Shown here one piece after another: positions 1-7,863 of a stretch of 64,000 nucleotides of DNA (its first letter is position 1; the number at the start of each line of letters is the position of its first letter). The stretch is from MPNO01 sp965200535 (GTDB lineage: Bacteria > Pseudomonadota > Alphaproteobacteria > MPNO01): assembly GCA_965200535.1 (NCBI GenBank), contig CBDAUF010000002.1, forward strand, positions 1,364,001-1,428,000, written 5' to 3'. The position numbers and the translations under genes were made by a program. The notes under the pieces are model-generated. The model searched no databases. It had not been told where the DNA came from and saw nothing but the letters and a program-made list of their open reading frames with translations.

Positions 1-315
1 CGCCGCTTCACGGAGTCGTTCGACAAGGAGCCCGGTCCGCTCGCGGCCCTCGCCTACGATGCGACCGCGGTCGCGGCGCTCCTCGCCCGGCGGCAGGGCG
101 ATGCCACCTTCGGCGCGGACGCGCTCGTCGACGACCGCGGCTTCGAGGGCGCGTCGGGCCTGTTCCGCTTTCGCTCCGACGGACTTTCTGAGCGCAGCTA
201 TGCCGTCGTCGAAGTCGGCGCCGACGGGGTGAAACAGGTGAGGGCGGCGCAGCGCTCCTTCGCCCCCGCGGCGCGGCAGGAGGCGCGGGGCGGCGCCCGG
301 CCTGCGACCAACTGA
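1..315 (+). CDS. Penicillin-binding protein activator, C-terminal fragment (partial)
   Basis: The reading frame is open from the window edge to TGA at 313-315, giving the last 104 residues of a protein. The segment with FDKEPGPLAALAYDATA and then GFEGASGLFRFRSDG matches the C-terminal lobe of type I periplasmic-binding-fold proteins of the LpoA/LppC penicillin-binding-protein-activator group, related to branched-chain amino-acid receptors. In that family the protein sits in the periplasm and stimulates peptidoglycan synthases. The start, signal peptide and N-terminal domain lie outside the window. The last 20 or so residues (Ala/Arg rich) are a low-complexity tail. It converges on the selenoprotein gene with a single base between the stops. 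The alternative is an amino-acid ABC transporter binding protein of the same fold. Confidence 0.6.
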   Translation, partial: RRFTESFDKEPGPLAALAYDATAVAALLARRQGDATFGADALVDDRGFEGASGLFRFRSDGLSERSYAVVEVGADGVKQVRAAQRSFAPAARQEARGGARPATN

Positions 316-316
316 C

Positions 317-538
317 CTACGGCCGGTCGAGGATGGCGTCGACTTCCGCGTCGGTGGGGAACCGTCCGGTCTCGAGCTTGGAATAGACGGTCGCGCCGTC
401 GACGATGATCTCGAAGGCGCCGGTCGCGCCGGGGGCGATCTCCACATCTGCAGCGCCCAGGGCTTTCAGCCTTTCCCTCGCACGGAGGGCGCGGGGCTCG
501 TAGTTTCAGACCCTGCAGTATTCTATGCGTATCGCCAT
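317..538 (-). CDS. selW: Selenoprotein W-like (Rdx family) protein with in-frame TGA for selenocysteine
   Basis: Reading from ATG (538-536) gives MAIRIEYCRV, then TGA at 508-506, then NYEPRALRARERLKALGA and on to TAG at 319-317: 73 codons. The TGA sits exactly at the second redox position of the family motif, C8-x-x-U11. Downstream the family hallmarks follow: a TGAFEIIVDG strand (compare TGFFEVMVAG in animal SelW), VYSKLETGRFPT, and a short C-terminal helix. A ribosome site GGGAG lies 5 bases before the ATG (548-544). A hairpin fitting the bacterial SECIS pattern follows the TGA. SelW/Rdx proteins are small thioredoxin-fold redox proteins whose substrates are poorly known. If TGA were a stop, the product would be a 10-residue peptide followed by 62 conserved codons, which is unlikely. 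The selA/B/C/D genes needed are not in this window. Confidence 0.85.
475..489 (-). other. Candidate bacterial SECIS hairpin of selW
   Basis: In the selW mRNA, bases 489-485 (CCCUC) pair with 479-475 (GAGGG), enclosing the five-base loop CGUGC (484-480). The loop begins 22 nucleotides after the UGA and has G as its second base. This agrees with the remembered bacterial SECIS description: a short stem, a small apical loop with G in the first two positions, and a loop 16-37 nt from the UGA. A second small stem, GGCU/AGCC with loop GAA (471-461), lies slightly further downstream. Pairing was judged by eye, without energy calculation. Confidence 0.55.
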
Positions 539-779
539 GACCGCTCCCGCCGATCTGTCGAACGGACAACGCCCGACCCGCGCGGGTGTCGCACGGCCGA
601 TCCGTCTCGTCTATAGTCCGCATCTCACCGGATCATAACGGAAACGGGGAGCCCCGCAACGCGCGGGAGCAGCGGAGGAGATCGTACGAGCGGCAGCGCG
701 CCGGCCGTATCCGAACCCCCGTGCTCTCCACCTTCACGCAAGAGCTGGACGGCGCGATGGCGGAACGCGCGATGCGCAG

Positions 780-1982
780 ATGAGAGAGAGGCTTCGCCGC
801 CACGGCGCGCTGACTGCGCTGCTGATCACCGTTTTCATCGATATGGTCGGGTTCGGGATCATCATCCCGCTAACGCCCTTCTGGGCCGAACGGTTCGGGG
901 CGACGCCCGACGTCGTGGCGCTGCTGTTTGCCACCTATTCGGCTTTCGGTCTTGCGTTTTCCTTCCTGTGGGGCTGGGCGAGCGACCAGTGGGGGCGCAA
1001 GCCGATCCTGATCGTGAGCCTCGCGGGTTCGGTGCTGTCGTTCCTGTGGCTGGGCTTTGCGGATGCGCTGTGGATGCTGTTCGCGGCACGGGCGACCGGC
1101 GGCATCTTCGGCGCCAACGTCGCGGTCGGCCAGGCCTATATCGCCGACGTCACGTCGGAGGAGAACCGCGCCAGGGGGATGGGCATGTTCGGGGCCGCCT
1201 TCGGCCTCGGCTTCGTTCTCGGTCCGGCGATCGGCGGCATACTCGCAGGCCCCGATCCCGCCAATCCTGACTTCCGCACCCCCTTCCTGGCGGCGGCGGG
1301 AATGTCGTTCGCGGGCATGGTGTTCGGACTGCTGTTCCTGCGCGAGCCGGAGCGCCGCAAGCCGTCCGCGGCGCGGGACACCCGCGTCCGGTTCGCCGGT
1401 TTCGCTCGGATACTGGCTTCGCCTGCTGTCGCGCTTCCCATCGTCTGTTTCGCCATGATGGGTTTCGTCATGGGCGGACTGGAGTCGACCTTCGCGATTT
1501 GGGCCGAACGGGCGGTGGGATGGGGGCCGCGGGAGACCGGGTTTTTCTTCGCCTATATCGGTGTGCTGCTGATCGTCATCCAGGGGGGCCTGGTCGGGGT
1601 TCTGGTCCGCCGGCTGCAGGAGGCGCGGCTTGCTGCGCCCGCGATTGCCGCGATGGCGGTCGGTATCGCCATGCTCCCGTGGTCGGACACGGTCGGGTCG
1701 ATCGCGCTCTCGGGCGCGCTGATCACCCTCGGCTACGGGCTCGGGCAGCCGGTTCTGAACGCCCTGATCTCCCGCGCCGCGCCGGCCGACGCCCAGGGGG
1801 CGATCCTCGGGGCGTCGCAGTCGCTCCAGAGCCTGATGCGCATACTGGGCCCGGCGACGGCGGGTGCGCTGTTCGCGGCCTACGGCCGCGACATGCCTTA
1901 TCTGGTCGGCGGCGCTATCCTCGCCGTCGCCTGTATCGTTGCCCTTGCCCTCGTTCGCCGCGTTCCCGAGCAAGCGCGGTGA
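780..1982 (+). CDS. MFS drug-efflux-type transporter (DHA1/TetA-like)
   Basis: The 400-residue product is of usual length for a 12-segment major facilitator. The first helix carries DMVGFGIIIPLTPFW, typical of TetA/MdtG-type drug:proton antiporters. The loop between helices 2 and 3 has the MFS signature GWASDQWGRKP, and helix 5 has GFVLGPAIGG, the antiporter motif C, which supports export rather than import. Hydrophobic segments continue regularly to the end. The ATG at 780 has only a weak ribosome site. A short unconvincing open frame from GTG 586 ends in an ATGA overlap with this start. The substrate cannot be read from sequence. It stands alone, 128 bases before the molybdenum hydroxylase genes, and is not obviously part of that operon. 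Confidence 0.85.
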   Translation: MRERLRRHGALTALLITVFIDMVGFGIIIPLTPFWAERFGATPDVVALLFATYSAFGLAFSFLWGWASDQWGRKPILIVSLAGSVLSFLWLGFADALWMLFAARATGGIFGANVAVGQAYIADVTSEENRARGMGMFGAAFGLGFVLGPAIGGILAGPDPANPDFRTPFLAAAGMSFAGMVFGLLFLREPERRKPSAARDTRVRFAGFARILASPAVALPIVCFAMMGFVMGGLESTFAIWAERAVGWGPRETGFFFAYIGVLLIVIQGGLVGVLVRRLQEARLAAPAIAAMAVGIAMLPWSDTVGSIALSGALITLGYGLGQPVLNALISRAAPADAQGAILGASQSLQSLMRILGPATAGALFAAYGRDMPYLVGGAILAVACIVALALVRRVPEQAR

Positions 1983-2110
1983 GAAGCGGGCAAAGGGGCT
2001 GTCGGCGGCTTGCCGAGGCGGGGCGAAATCGGCACCATCCGGAACCTCCCGCCGGCGTCCGCAACGGCCGCCGGATCGGAGAACGGATTGGGCGTATTGG
2101 GGGATAGTCC

Positions 2111-2980
2111 ATGAGCGGGTTGAACTACGCCGCGCCGGAGAGTCTCGACGCGGCGGTCGGGTTGCTGGCCGACGCCGGAGGCGCGGCGAAGATCCTGGCC
2201 GGCGGCACCGACGTGCTGGTTCTGCTGCACGGCGAGGCGATCGAGCCGGAGCTTATCGTCGACATAAAGCACATACCGGAACTGACGCAGATTTCCTGCG
2301 AAGACGGCGCCTACAGAGTGGGCGCTGCGGTGTCCGGCATGAAGCTGATGGACGATGAGGGTTTCGCCTCGGCGTGGCCGGGCGTGATCGAGGGTGTGGC
2401 CCTGATCGGATCGATCCAGGTGAAGGGCAGGGCAAGCATGGGCGGCAACCTGTGCAACGCCTCGCCGGCGGCCGACAGCGTACCGCCGCTGATTGCGGCC
2501 GGCGCCGTCGCCAATATCGCTGGCCCCGCGGGGCGGCGCGACCTGCCGGTCGAAGACGTCATAACCGGTCCCGGCCAGACGGCGCTGCAACCGGGCGAGA
2601 TCGTGGTCTCGTTCGCGTTCCCCGAACGGCTGCCCCGTTCCGGAGACTGCTATCTCAGGCTGACGCCCCGGACCGAGATGGATATCGCCGTGGTCGGCGC
2701 AGCGGTCAACCTGACCCTCGATGCCGCCGGGGTCTGCACCGCCGCCAGGGTCTCGCTCGGCGCGGTGGCGCCGACGCCTCTGCTGGTGGAAGACGCGGCC
2801 GCAGCGCTCCTCGGCACCGCGGTGGACGACGACGCGCTGGAGGCGCTCTCGGCCGCGGCGAGCGCGGCCTGCAACCCGATCAACGACAAACGGGGCACCA
2901 TCGAATACCGCATCAAGACCGCCGGCGTGATGGCGCGGCGGGCGGCGGAGAAGGCGCTCGACCGGGCGAGGAGAAACTGA
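2111..2980 (+). CDS. Molybdenum hydroxylase FAD-binding medium subunit (CoxM/XDH family)
   Basis: The 289-residue protein is the FAD subunit of a three-subunit xanthine dehydrogenase/CO dehydrogenase-family enzyme, carrying electrons from the 2Fe-2S subunit to an acceptor. The PCMH-type FAD fold shows ILAGGTDVLVLLHG near residue 30, IGSIQVKGRASMGGNLCNASPAADSVPPLIA near 100-130 (the double-glycine FAD loop), and the C-terminal CO-dehydrogenase flavoprotein domain ending in YRIKTAGVMARRAAEKA. GGGGG stands a few bases before the ATG. The TGA overlaps the ATG of the next gene (TGATG), so the three subunits are probably co-translated. The substrate is unknown: CO is unlikely because the large subunit lacks the CO-dehydrogenase active-site loop. 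Confidence 0.9.
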   Translation: MSGLNYAAPESLDAAVGLLADAGGAAKILAGGTDVLVLLHGEAIEPELIVDIKHIPELTQISCEDGAYRVGAAVSGMKLMDDEGFASAWPGVIEGVALIGSIQVKGRASMGGNLCNASPAADSVPPLIAAGAVANIAGPAGRRDLPVEDVITGPGQTALQPGEIVVSFAFPERLPRSGDCYLRLTPRTEMDIAVVGAAVNLTLDAAGVCTAARVSLGAVAPTPLLVEDAAAALLGTAVDDDALEALSAAASAACNPINDKRGTIEYRIKTAGVMARRAAEKALDRARRN

Positions 2981-3456
2981 TGCCCAAGGCACATGTGACG
3001 ACAACGATCAACGGCGACGAGTACGAGTTCCTGTGCGAGCCGGGCCAGACGCTGGTCGACGTGCTGCGCAACGAACTCGAACTCACGGGTACCAAGGAGG
3101 GGTGTTCGACCGGCGATTGCGGCGCCTGCTCGGTGATGCTCGACGGTTCGCTGGTCTGCTCCTGTCTGGTTCTCGCCATCGAGGCGCAGGGCAAGGCCGT
3201 CGATACCATCGAAGGCATGGCGGGGGAGAGCGAGCTGCACCCGCTGCAACAGAAGTTCCTCGAACTCAACGGGCTCCAGTGCGGGATCTGCACACCGGGC
3301 ATCCTGATCGCGGCGCGCGCGCTGCTGGAGCGCAACCCCGACCCGAGCGAAACCGAAATTCGTTTCTGGCTGGCCGGCAACCTTTGCCGGTGCACCGGCT
3401 ATGACAAGGTCATCCGCTCCGTCCAGGCGGCCGCGGAAGAGATGAGGGAGGCCTGA
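2980..3456 (+). CDS. Molybdenum hydroxylase 2Fe-2S small subunit (CoxS family)
   Basis: The 158-residue protein carries both iron-sulfur clusters of the hydroxylase. The plant-ferredoxin-type domain has C42, C47, C50 and C62 (GCSTGDCGAC, then CSC), and the helical second domain has C101 and C104 (CGICTPG) and C136 and C138 (GNLCRCTGY). All expected ligands are present. The ATG at 2980 was chosen because it overlaps the TGA of the FAD subunit and gives the normal family length; the open frame itself extends much further upstream within the previous gene. Only two bases separate its stop from the large subunit start. Confidence 0.93.
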   Translation: MPKAHVTTTINGDEYEFLCEPGQTLVDVLRNELELTGTKEGCSTGDCGACSVMLDGSLVCSCLVLAIEAQGKAVDTIEGMAGESELHPLQQKFLELNGLQCGICTPGILIAARALLERNPDPSETEIRFWLAGNLCRCTGYDKVIRSVQAAAEEMREA

Positions 3457-3458
3457 AG

Positions 3459-5741
3459 ATGGCGGATATTCTGGAGAACAGCGGCTTCAATCCCGACAGG
3501 GAACTCAAGATCGTCGGGACCAACCCGGTCAAGCACGACGGGCCGGACAAGGTCACCGGACGGGCCAAGTTCGGCGCCGATCTCATCCTGCCCGGGATGC
3601 TGTTCGGCAGGATCCTGCGCAGCCCCCACGCGCACGCGGTCCTGCGGTCGATCGACACCTCGGCGGCCGAGGCGCTGCCCGGGGTCAAGGCGGTCATCAC
3701 CCGCGACGACTTCCCCGAGCTCCCGGCGGGCACGCCGGGCGGCGACCTGTCGCGCAATGTGATGGCGCGGGAGAAGGTGCTGTACGACGGCCATCCCGTC
3801 GCCGCGGTCGCGGCGATCAGCGAACCCATCGCCAAACGCGCGCTCCGGCTGATCGAGGTGGAATACGAGGTTCTGCCGCACGTGATCGACCCGGTCGAGG
3901 CGATGCAGCCGGGCGCACCGATCCTCCACGGCCACCTGCGGACCAAGGGGGTCGAAGGGGCCGGGGACACGCCCACCAACATCGTCGAACGGCTCGATCT
4001 CGCGATGGGCGACGTGGACAAGGGCTTCGCCGAGGCCGACGTGATCGTCGAGCGCGAGTACGATTCCAAACCGATGCACCAGGGCTATATCGAACCGCAG
4101 GGCTGCGTCGCCAACTGCAACGAGGACGACCAGATCGAGCTCTGGTGCTGCACCCAGGGCACCCATGTGTTCCGCGACCGGCTTGCCGATATCCTCCAGC
4201 TCGACTCGTCGCGCATCAAGGTGAGCCAGTCGGAGATGGGCGGCGGCTTCGGCGGCAAGACCAGCTTCTACGGCGAGCCCGTCGCGGTCCTGCTGTCGAA
4301 GAAGGCGCGGCGCCCGGTCAAGATCGTGCTGACCCGGAACGAGGTCTTCCGCTGCACCGGCCCGGTCTCGGGCACCCGTTCGCGGATCAAGATGGGCTGC
4401 ACCAGGGACGGCAGGATCACCGCGGCCGAAGCCGAACTGATCTTCCAGACCGGCGCCTTCACCGGCTCGATGTTCTTCAACGCACCGCATGCGATGTTTA
4501 CCCGCTATGCGCTGGAGAACATCCGGACGACATCCTACGAGGTGGTCTCCAACCGACCGAAGGTGAATGCGTTCCGCGCGCCCTGCGTGCCGCAGATCGT
4601 CTTCGGCGTCGAGGCGATCGTCTCGGAGCTTGCCACGAAGATCGGCATGGACGAGATCGACTTCCGCCTGCGCAACGCCGCGACCGAAGGCTACACCACG
4701 CTCTACGGTGCGACCTTCGGGCCGATCGGCTTCGTCGAGACGCTGGAGGCGGCGAAGAAAACCGACCACTACAATGCGCCGGTCAAGCCCGGCGAGGGCC
4801 GCGGCCTCGCCGCCGGGTTCTGGTTCAACCGCGGCGGCGACACCACGGGATCCCTGACGATTACCCCGGACGGTTCCGTGAACATCATGCTCGGAACCTC
4901 CGACGTCGCCGGCTCCCGCGTCTCCATCAGCATGATGGCGGCCGAGGAACTCGGCGTTCCGCTCGACAAGGTGCGCGCGACCTTCGCCGACACCAGCGCG
5001 ATCGGCAACAATCGGGTGACCGCCGGCAGCCGCACCACCTTCTCGTCCGGCATGGTCATCGTCGACAGCGCGCGCAAGGCCATCGACACCATGATTGCGC
5101 GCGCGGCCGGGATCTGGGGCGTATCCCCCGAGGAGGTGGTGTTCGAGGACGGCCATTGCCGCCCCGCGAGCGCGAATGTGGGCGACTTCGAGCCGCTGTC
5201 GATCCGTGACATCGCTTCCCGGACCAGTGTCAGCCACGGCGCGATCGCCGGCCATTCGGAGATGAATGTGACCGGGGAGGGGCCAGGCTTCGGAGTGCAC
5301 ATCGTCGATCTGAAGGTCGACCGCGGCACCGGGCGGGTCGACGTGACCCGCTACACCGTGGTCGAGGATGCCGGCAAGGCGATCCATCCGCTCCAGGTCG
5401 AGGGCCAGTATCAGGGCGGCGCGGTCCAGGGCGTCGGCTGGGCGCTCAACGAGGAGTACATCTATCGCGAGGACGGGACGCTGGATAACCCGAGTTTCCT
5501 CGACTACCGGATGCCGGTCGCCTCGGACGTGCCGATGATCGACACCGTGATCGTCGAGGTGCCCAACCCCAACCATCCGTACGGACTGCGCGGCGTGGGC
5601 GAGGTTCCGGTGGTCCCGACGCTGGCAGCCATCGGCAATGCGATCGGCGATGCGATCGGCATCCGGCCGCAATCGCTCCCGATGTCGCCGCCCAAGCTGC
5701 TCGCGCTGATGGACGGCGACACCAGGGAAGCCGCCGAATAG
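3459..5741 (+). CDS. Molybdenum hydroxylase molybdopterin-binding large subunit (CoxL/XdhB family)
   Basis: The 760-residue catalytic subunit binds molybdopterin-cytosine dinucleotide and hydroxylates a substrate with water. It shows the N-terminal aldehyde-oxidase/xanthine-dehydrogenase a/b hammerhead domain (about 25-140) and the Moco loops GGGFGGK (261-267) and RGVGE with the predicted catalytic base E715. The loop facing molybdenum reads AFRAPCVPQ (371-379). Form I CO dehydrogenases have AYRCSFR there and many aldehyde-type members have RAPG or RGAG, so CO oxidation is unlikely. The Cys in RAPC is unusual to my knowledge. The gene closes a tight three-gene operon, and hyuA follows 46 bases later on the same strand, suggesting that a nitrogen heterocycle or amide is the target. 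No XdhC/CoxF maturation gene is nearby. Confidence 0.9.
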   Translation: MADILENSGFNPDRELKIVGTNPVKHDGPDKVTGRAKFGADLILPGMLFGRILRSPHAHAVLRSIDTSAAEALPGVKAVITRDDFPELPAGTPGGDLSRNVMAREKVLYDGHPVAAVAAISEPIAKRALRLIEVEYEVLPHVIDPVEAMQPGAPILHGHLRTKGVEGAGDTPTNIVERLDLAMGDVDKGFAEADVIVEREYDSKPMHQGYIEPQGCVANCNEDDQIELWCCTQGTHVFRDRLADILQLDSSRIKVSQSEMGGGFGGKTSFYGEPVAVLLSKKARRPVKIVLTRNEVFRCTGPVSGTRSRIKMGCTRDGRITAAEAELIFQTGAFTGSMFFNAPHAMFTRYALENIRTTSYEVVSNRPKVNAFRAPCVPQIVFGVEAIVSELATKIGMDEIDFRLRNAATEGYTTLYGATFGPIGFVETLEAAKKTDHYNAPVKPGEGRGLAAGFWFNRGGDTTGSLTITPDGSVNIMLGTSDVAGSRVSISMMAAEELGVPLDKVRATFADTSAIGNNRVTAGSRTTFSSGMVIVDSARKAIDTMIARAAGIWGVSPEEVVFEDGHCRPASANVGDFEPLSIRDIASRTSVSHGAIAGHSEMNVTGEGPGFGVHIVDLKVDRGTGRVDVTRYTVVEDAGKAIHPLQVEGQYQGGAVQGVGWALNEEYIYREDGTLDNPSFLDYRMPVASDVPMIDTVIVEVPNPNHPYGLRGVGEVPVVPTLAAIGNAIGDAIGIRPQSLPMSPPKLLALMDGDTREAAE

Positions 5742-5787
5742 CGCGGTCCTTCCGGCGCGCGAACGGTCGGGGCGGAGAGCGCAGCGG

Positions 5788-7863
5788 TTGGGCGAATACC
5801 GTCTGGGCGTGGACGTGGGCGGTACCCACACCGACCTCGTCCTCGTCGACGGGGCGGGCGGCGTCCGCATCGAGAAGGTGCCGAGTACGCCCGGCAATCC
5901 GGCGGTCGCTGTCCTCGAGGGCATCGGCAGGCTCTTCGATTCCGGCGTCGCGCCGTCGGATATCGACTTTTTCGGCCACGGAACAACGGTGACGACCAAC
6001 GCGTTGCTCGAGATGAAGGGCGCGCGGGTCGGGCTGCTCATCAACGAGGGTTTTCGCGCCGTCCAGGAAGTCCAGAGCGGTGCGCGGGAGAGCAATCAGT
6101 TCGACCTCAGGTTCCGCCGCCCCGCACCGCTCGCGCCCCAGAGCCGGACTGCGGAAATCCGCGGCCGGCTCGACCATCGCGGCCGCGAGATAACGCCGCT
6201 CGCCGAAGACGACGTGCAGCGCGCGGCGCGCCGCCTGCGGGATGCCGGCGTCGAATCGTTCGCGGTGTGCTTCCTGTTTTCGTTCATGAACCCCGCGCAC
6301 GAGCACCGCGCCGCCCAGATCGTCCGCGAGGCCGCGCCCGGTGCGCACATCTCGCTTTCCTCCGATGTCCTGCCGAGGATCCGCGAGTGGCCGAGGCTTT
6401 CGGCCTGCCTGATCGACGCCTTTCTCGCACCGGTGCTGGCGCGCTACGTCGCCGACCTCGACGCCGGGCTGGATGCGTGCGGGGTCGCCACGCCGCGGCG
6501 TTTCCTGATGCAGTCCAACGGCGGCGTGATGCCGCTTGCCGCCGGCGGCGGACGCGGCAGGACGGTGCATACGCTGCTGTCGGGGCCGGCCGCCGGCGCC
6601 CGGGCCTGCGGCCACATCCTCGGCAGGCGCCAGGACCGGCCGCACCTGGTCGCCATGGATATGGGCGGCACGAGCTGCGACATCGCCTTCATCGAGAACG
6701 GGGCGCCGCTCGAGGTCACGGAAGGGACGATCGCCGGGCGCAAGCTGGATGTGCCGACGCTCGACATCGCGACCGTTTCGGCCGGCGGCGGGACCATCGC
6801 GCGGGTCAACGCCGCGCGCCATCTGATCGTCGGGCCGGACAGCGCCGGCGCCGATCCGGGGCCGGTCTGCTACGGCTCGGGCGGCGGCCAGCCCACGGTG
6901 ACCGATGCCGATCTGGTATCCGGTTTTCTCAACCCCGATTATCTGCTCGGCGGGGCGACCGCGCTCGACCGGAAGGCGGCGGAGGCTGCCATCGATACCG
7001 CTATCGCGCGGCCGATGGGGCTGTCGCTGTGCGAGGCCGCATCCGGCATCGTCAACCTGATCAACGCGCGGATGGCCGACGAGATCCGTGTCCAGGCCGC
7101 GAAGAAGGTTGTCGAGCTCGCCGCCACTACGCTGGTTGCGTTCGGCGGCGCCGGGCCGGTGCACGCGGCGATGGTCGCCGGCGAACTCGGCATCGAACGG
7201 GTTCTGGTGCCGCCCCGCCCCGGTGCGTTCTCGGCCCTCGGCCTGCTCTGTTCGGACGTGGTCCACGATTACATCCGTTCCGAAATCGCTCCAGTGGAAT
7301 CGATGGAGGCCGACCACGCCGAGGCTTGTTTCCGGGCCCTCGAGGCGCAGGCTGAAGAGGAGCTCGCGGCCGAGGGTCTCGGCGCGGCGGAGCACGTCTT
7401 CGTCCGCAATCTCGACCTTCGCTACGCCGGCCAGGGTTACGAGATCCGGACGCCGCTGGCGGGCCTCGAGTGGCGTCCCGTCACCAGGACCGGGCTGCGG
7501 CAGGTCCAAGAACGGTTTCACGCGCTGCACCGGCGCCTGCACGGGCATTCGGCGCCCGGATCGACGATCGAGGCGGTGAGTTTCCGGCTCCGCGTGCGAG
7601 CGCCCATGCCCCGCCCGGATCTGGCCGCCGCGGCCGGAACCGCGCCCGCAGCGTCATCGGGGCAGAAAAGTAGCCGCGTCCGCCCGGTCTCGTTCGACGG
7701 GCGGGCAGAGATGGGAACGCCGGTCTACGACCGCGCGACGATCGGCGGGGAAGCGATGGCGGGTCCGCTGATCGTCGAGCAGACCGATGCGACCACGGTG
7801 GTTCCGCCCGGTTGGTCGGCGCACTGCGACCGGTTCGGCAACATCGTTATCGAGGCCCGATGA
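5788..7863 (+). CDS. hyuA: Hydantoinase/5-oxoprolinase family protein, HyuA-type subunit
   Basis: The 691-residue ATP-dependent amidohydrolase subunit has the actin-like phosphate-binding start GVDVGGTHTDLVLVD, FGHGTTVTTNALLE near residue 70, LSGPAAGARA and VAMDMGGTSCDIAF in the hydantoinase A core, and FGGAGPVHA later on. Family members (N-methylhydantoinase A, 5-oxoprolinase, acetophenone carboxylase) couple ATP hydrolysis to opening of a lactam or hydantoin ring, or to carboxylation. The start is TTG at 5788 with a GGAG about ten bases upstream, because no in-frame ATG precedes the glycine motif. The stop overlaps the hyuB ATG by four bases (ATGA), which supports a heteromeric enzyme. Exact substrate unknown. 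Confidence 0.85.
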   Translation: MGEYRLGVDVGGTHTDLVLVDGAGGVRIEKVPSTPGNPAVAVLEGIGRLFDSGVAPSDIDFFGHGTTVTTNALLEMKGARVGLLINEGFRAVQEVQSGARESNQFDLRFRRPAPLAPQSRTAEIRGRLDHRGREITPLAEDDVQRAARRLRDAGVESFAVCFLFSFMNPAHEHRAAQIVREAAPGAHISLSSDVLPRIREWPRLSACLIDAFLAPVLARYVADLDAGLDACGVATPRRFLMQSNGGVMPLAAGGGRGRTVHTLLSGPAAGARACGHILGRRQDRPHLVAMDMGGTSCDIAFIENGAPLEVTEGTIAGRKLDVPTLDIATVSAGGGTIARVNAARHLIVGPDSAGADPGPVCYGSGGGQPTVTDADLVSGFLNPDYLLGGATALDRKAAEAAIDTAIARPMGLSLCEAASGIVNLINARMADEIRVQAAKKVVELAATTLVAFGGAGPVHAAMVAGELGIERVLVPPRPGAFSALGLLCSDVVHDYIRSEIAPVESMEADHAEACFRALEAQAEEELAAEGLGAAEHVFVRNLDLRYAGQGYEIRTPLAGLEWRPVTRTGLRQVQERFHALHRRLHGHSAPGSTIEAVSFRLRVRAPMPRPDLAAAAGTAPAASSGQKSSRVRPVSFDGRAEMGTPVYDRATIGGEAMAGPLIVEQTDATTVVPPGWSAHCDRFGNIVIEAR

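Noticed and set aside
317..505. selW as a simple pseudogene with a nonsense codon
   Set aside because: The stop falls precisely on the selenocysteine position of the family, the rest of the frame is intact, and a SECIS-like hairpin follows.
586..783. 65-codon frame from GTG 586 overlapping the MFS start by ATGA
   Set aside because: Arg/Ser-rich, no motif and no ribosome site; the overlap alone is weak support.
3459..5741. Aerobic CO dehydrogenase (coxL)
   Set aside because: The active-site loop is AFRAPCVPQ rather than AYRCSFR, and no cox accessory genes are present.
3399..6095. Very long open frame antisense to the molybdenum hydroxylase large subunit
   Set aside because: Arg/Asp/His-rich composition with no recognisable domain; it arises because the real gene has few T/A at third positions.
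5446..7548. 700-codon open frame antisense to hyuA
   Set aside because: Shadow of a high-GC gene; no domain motifs, while hyuA shows several.
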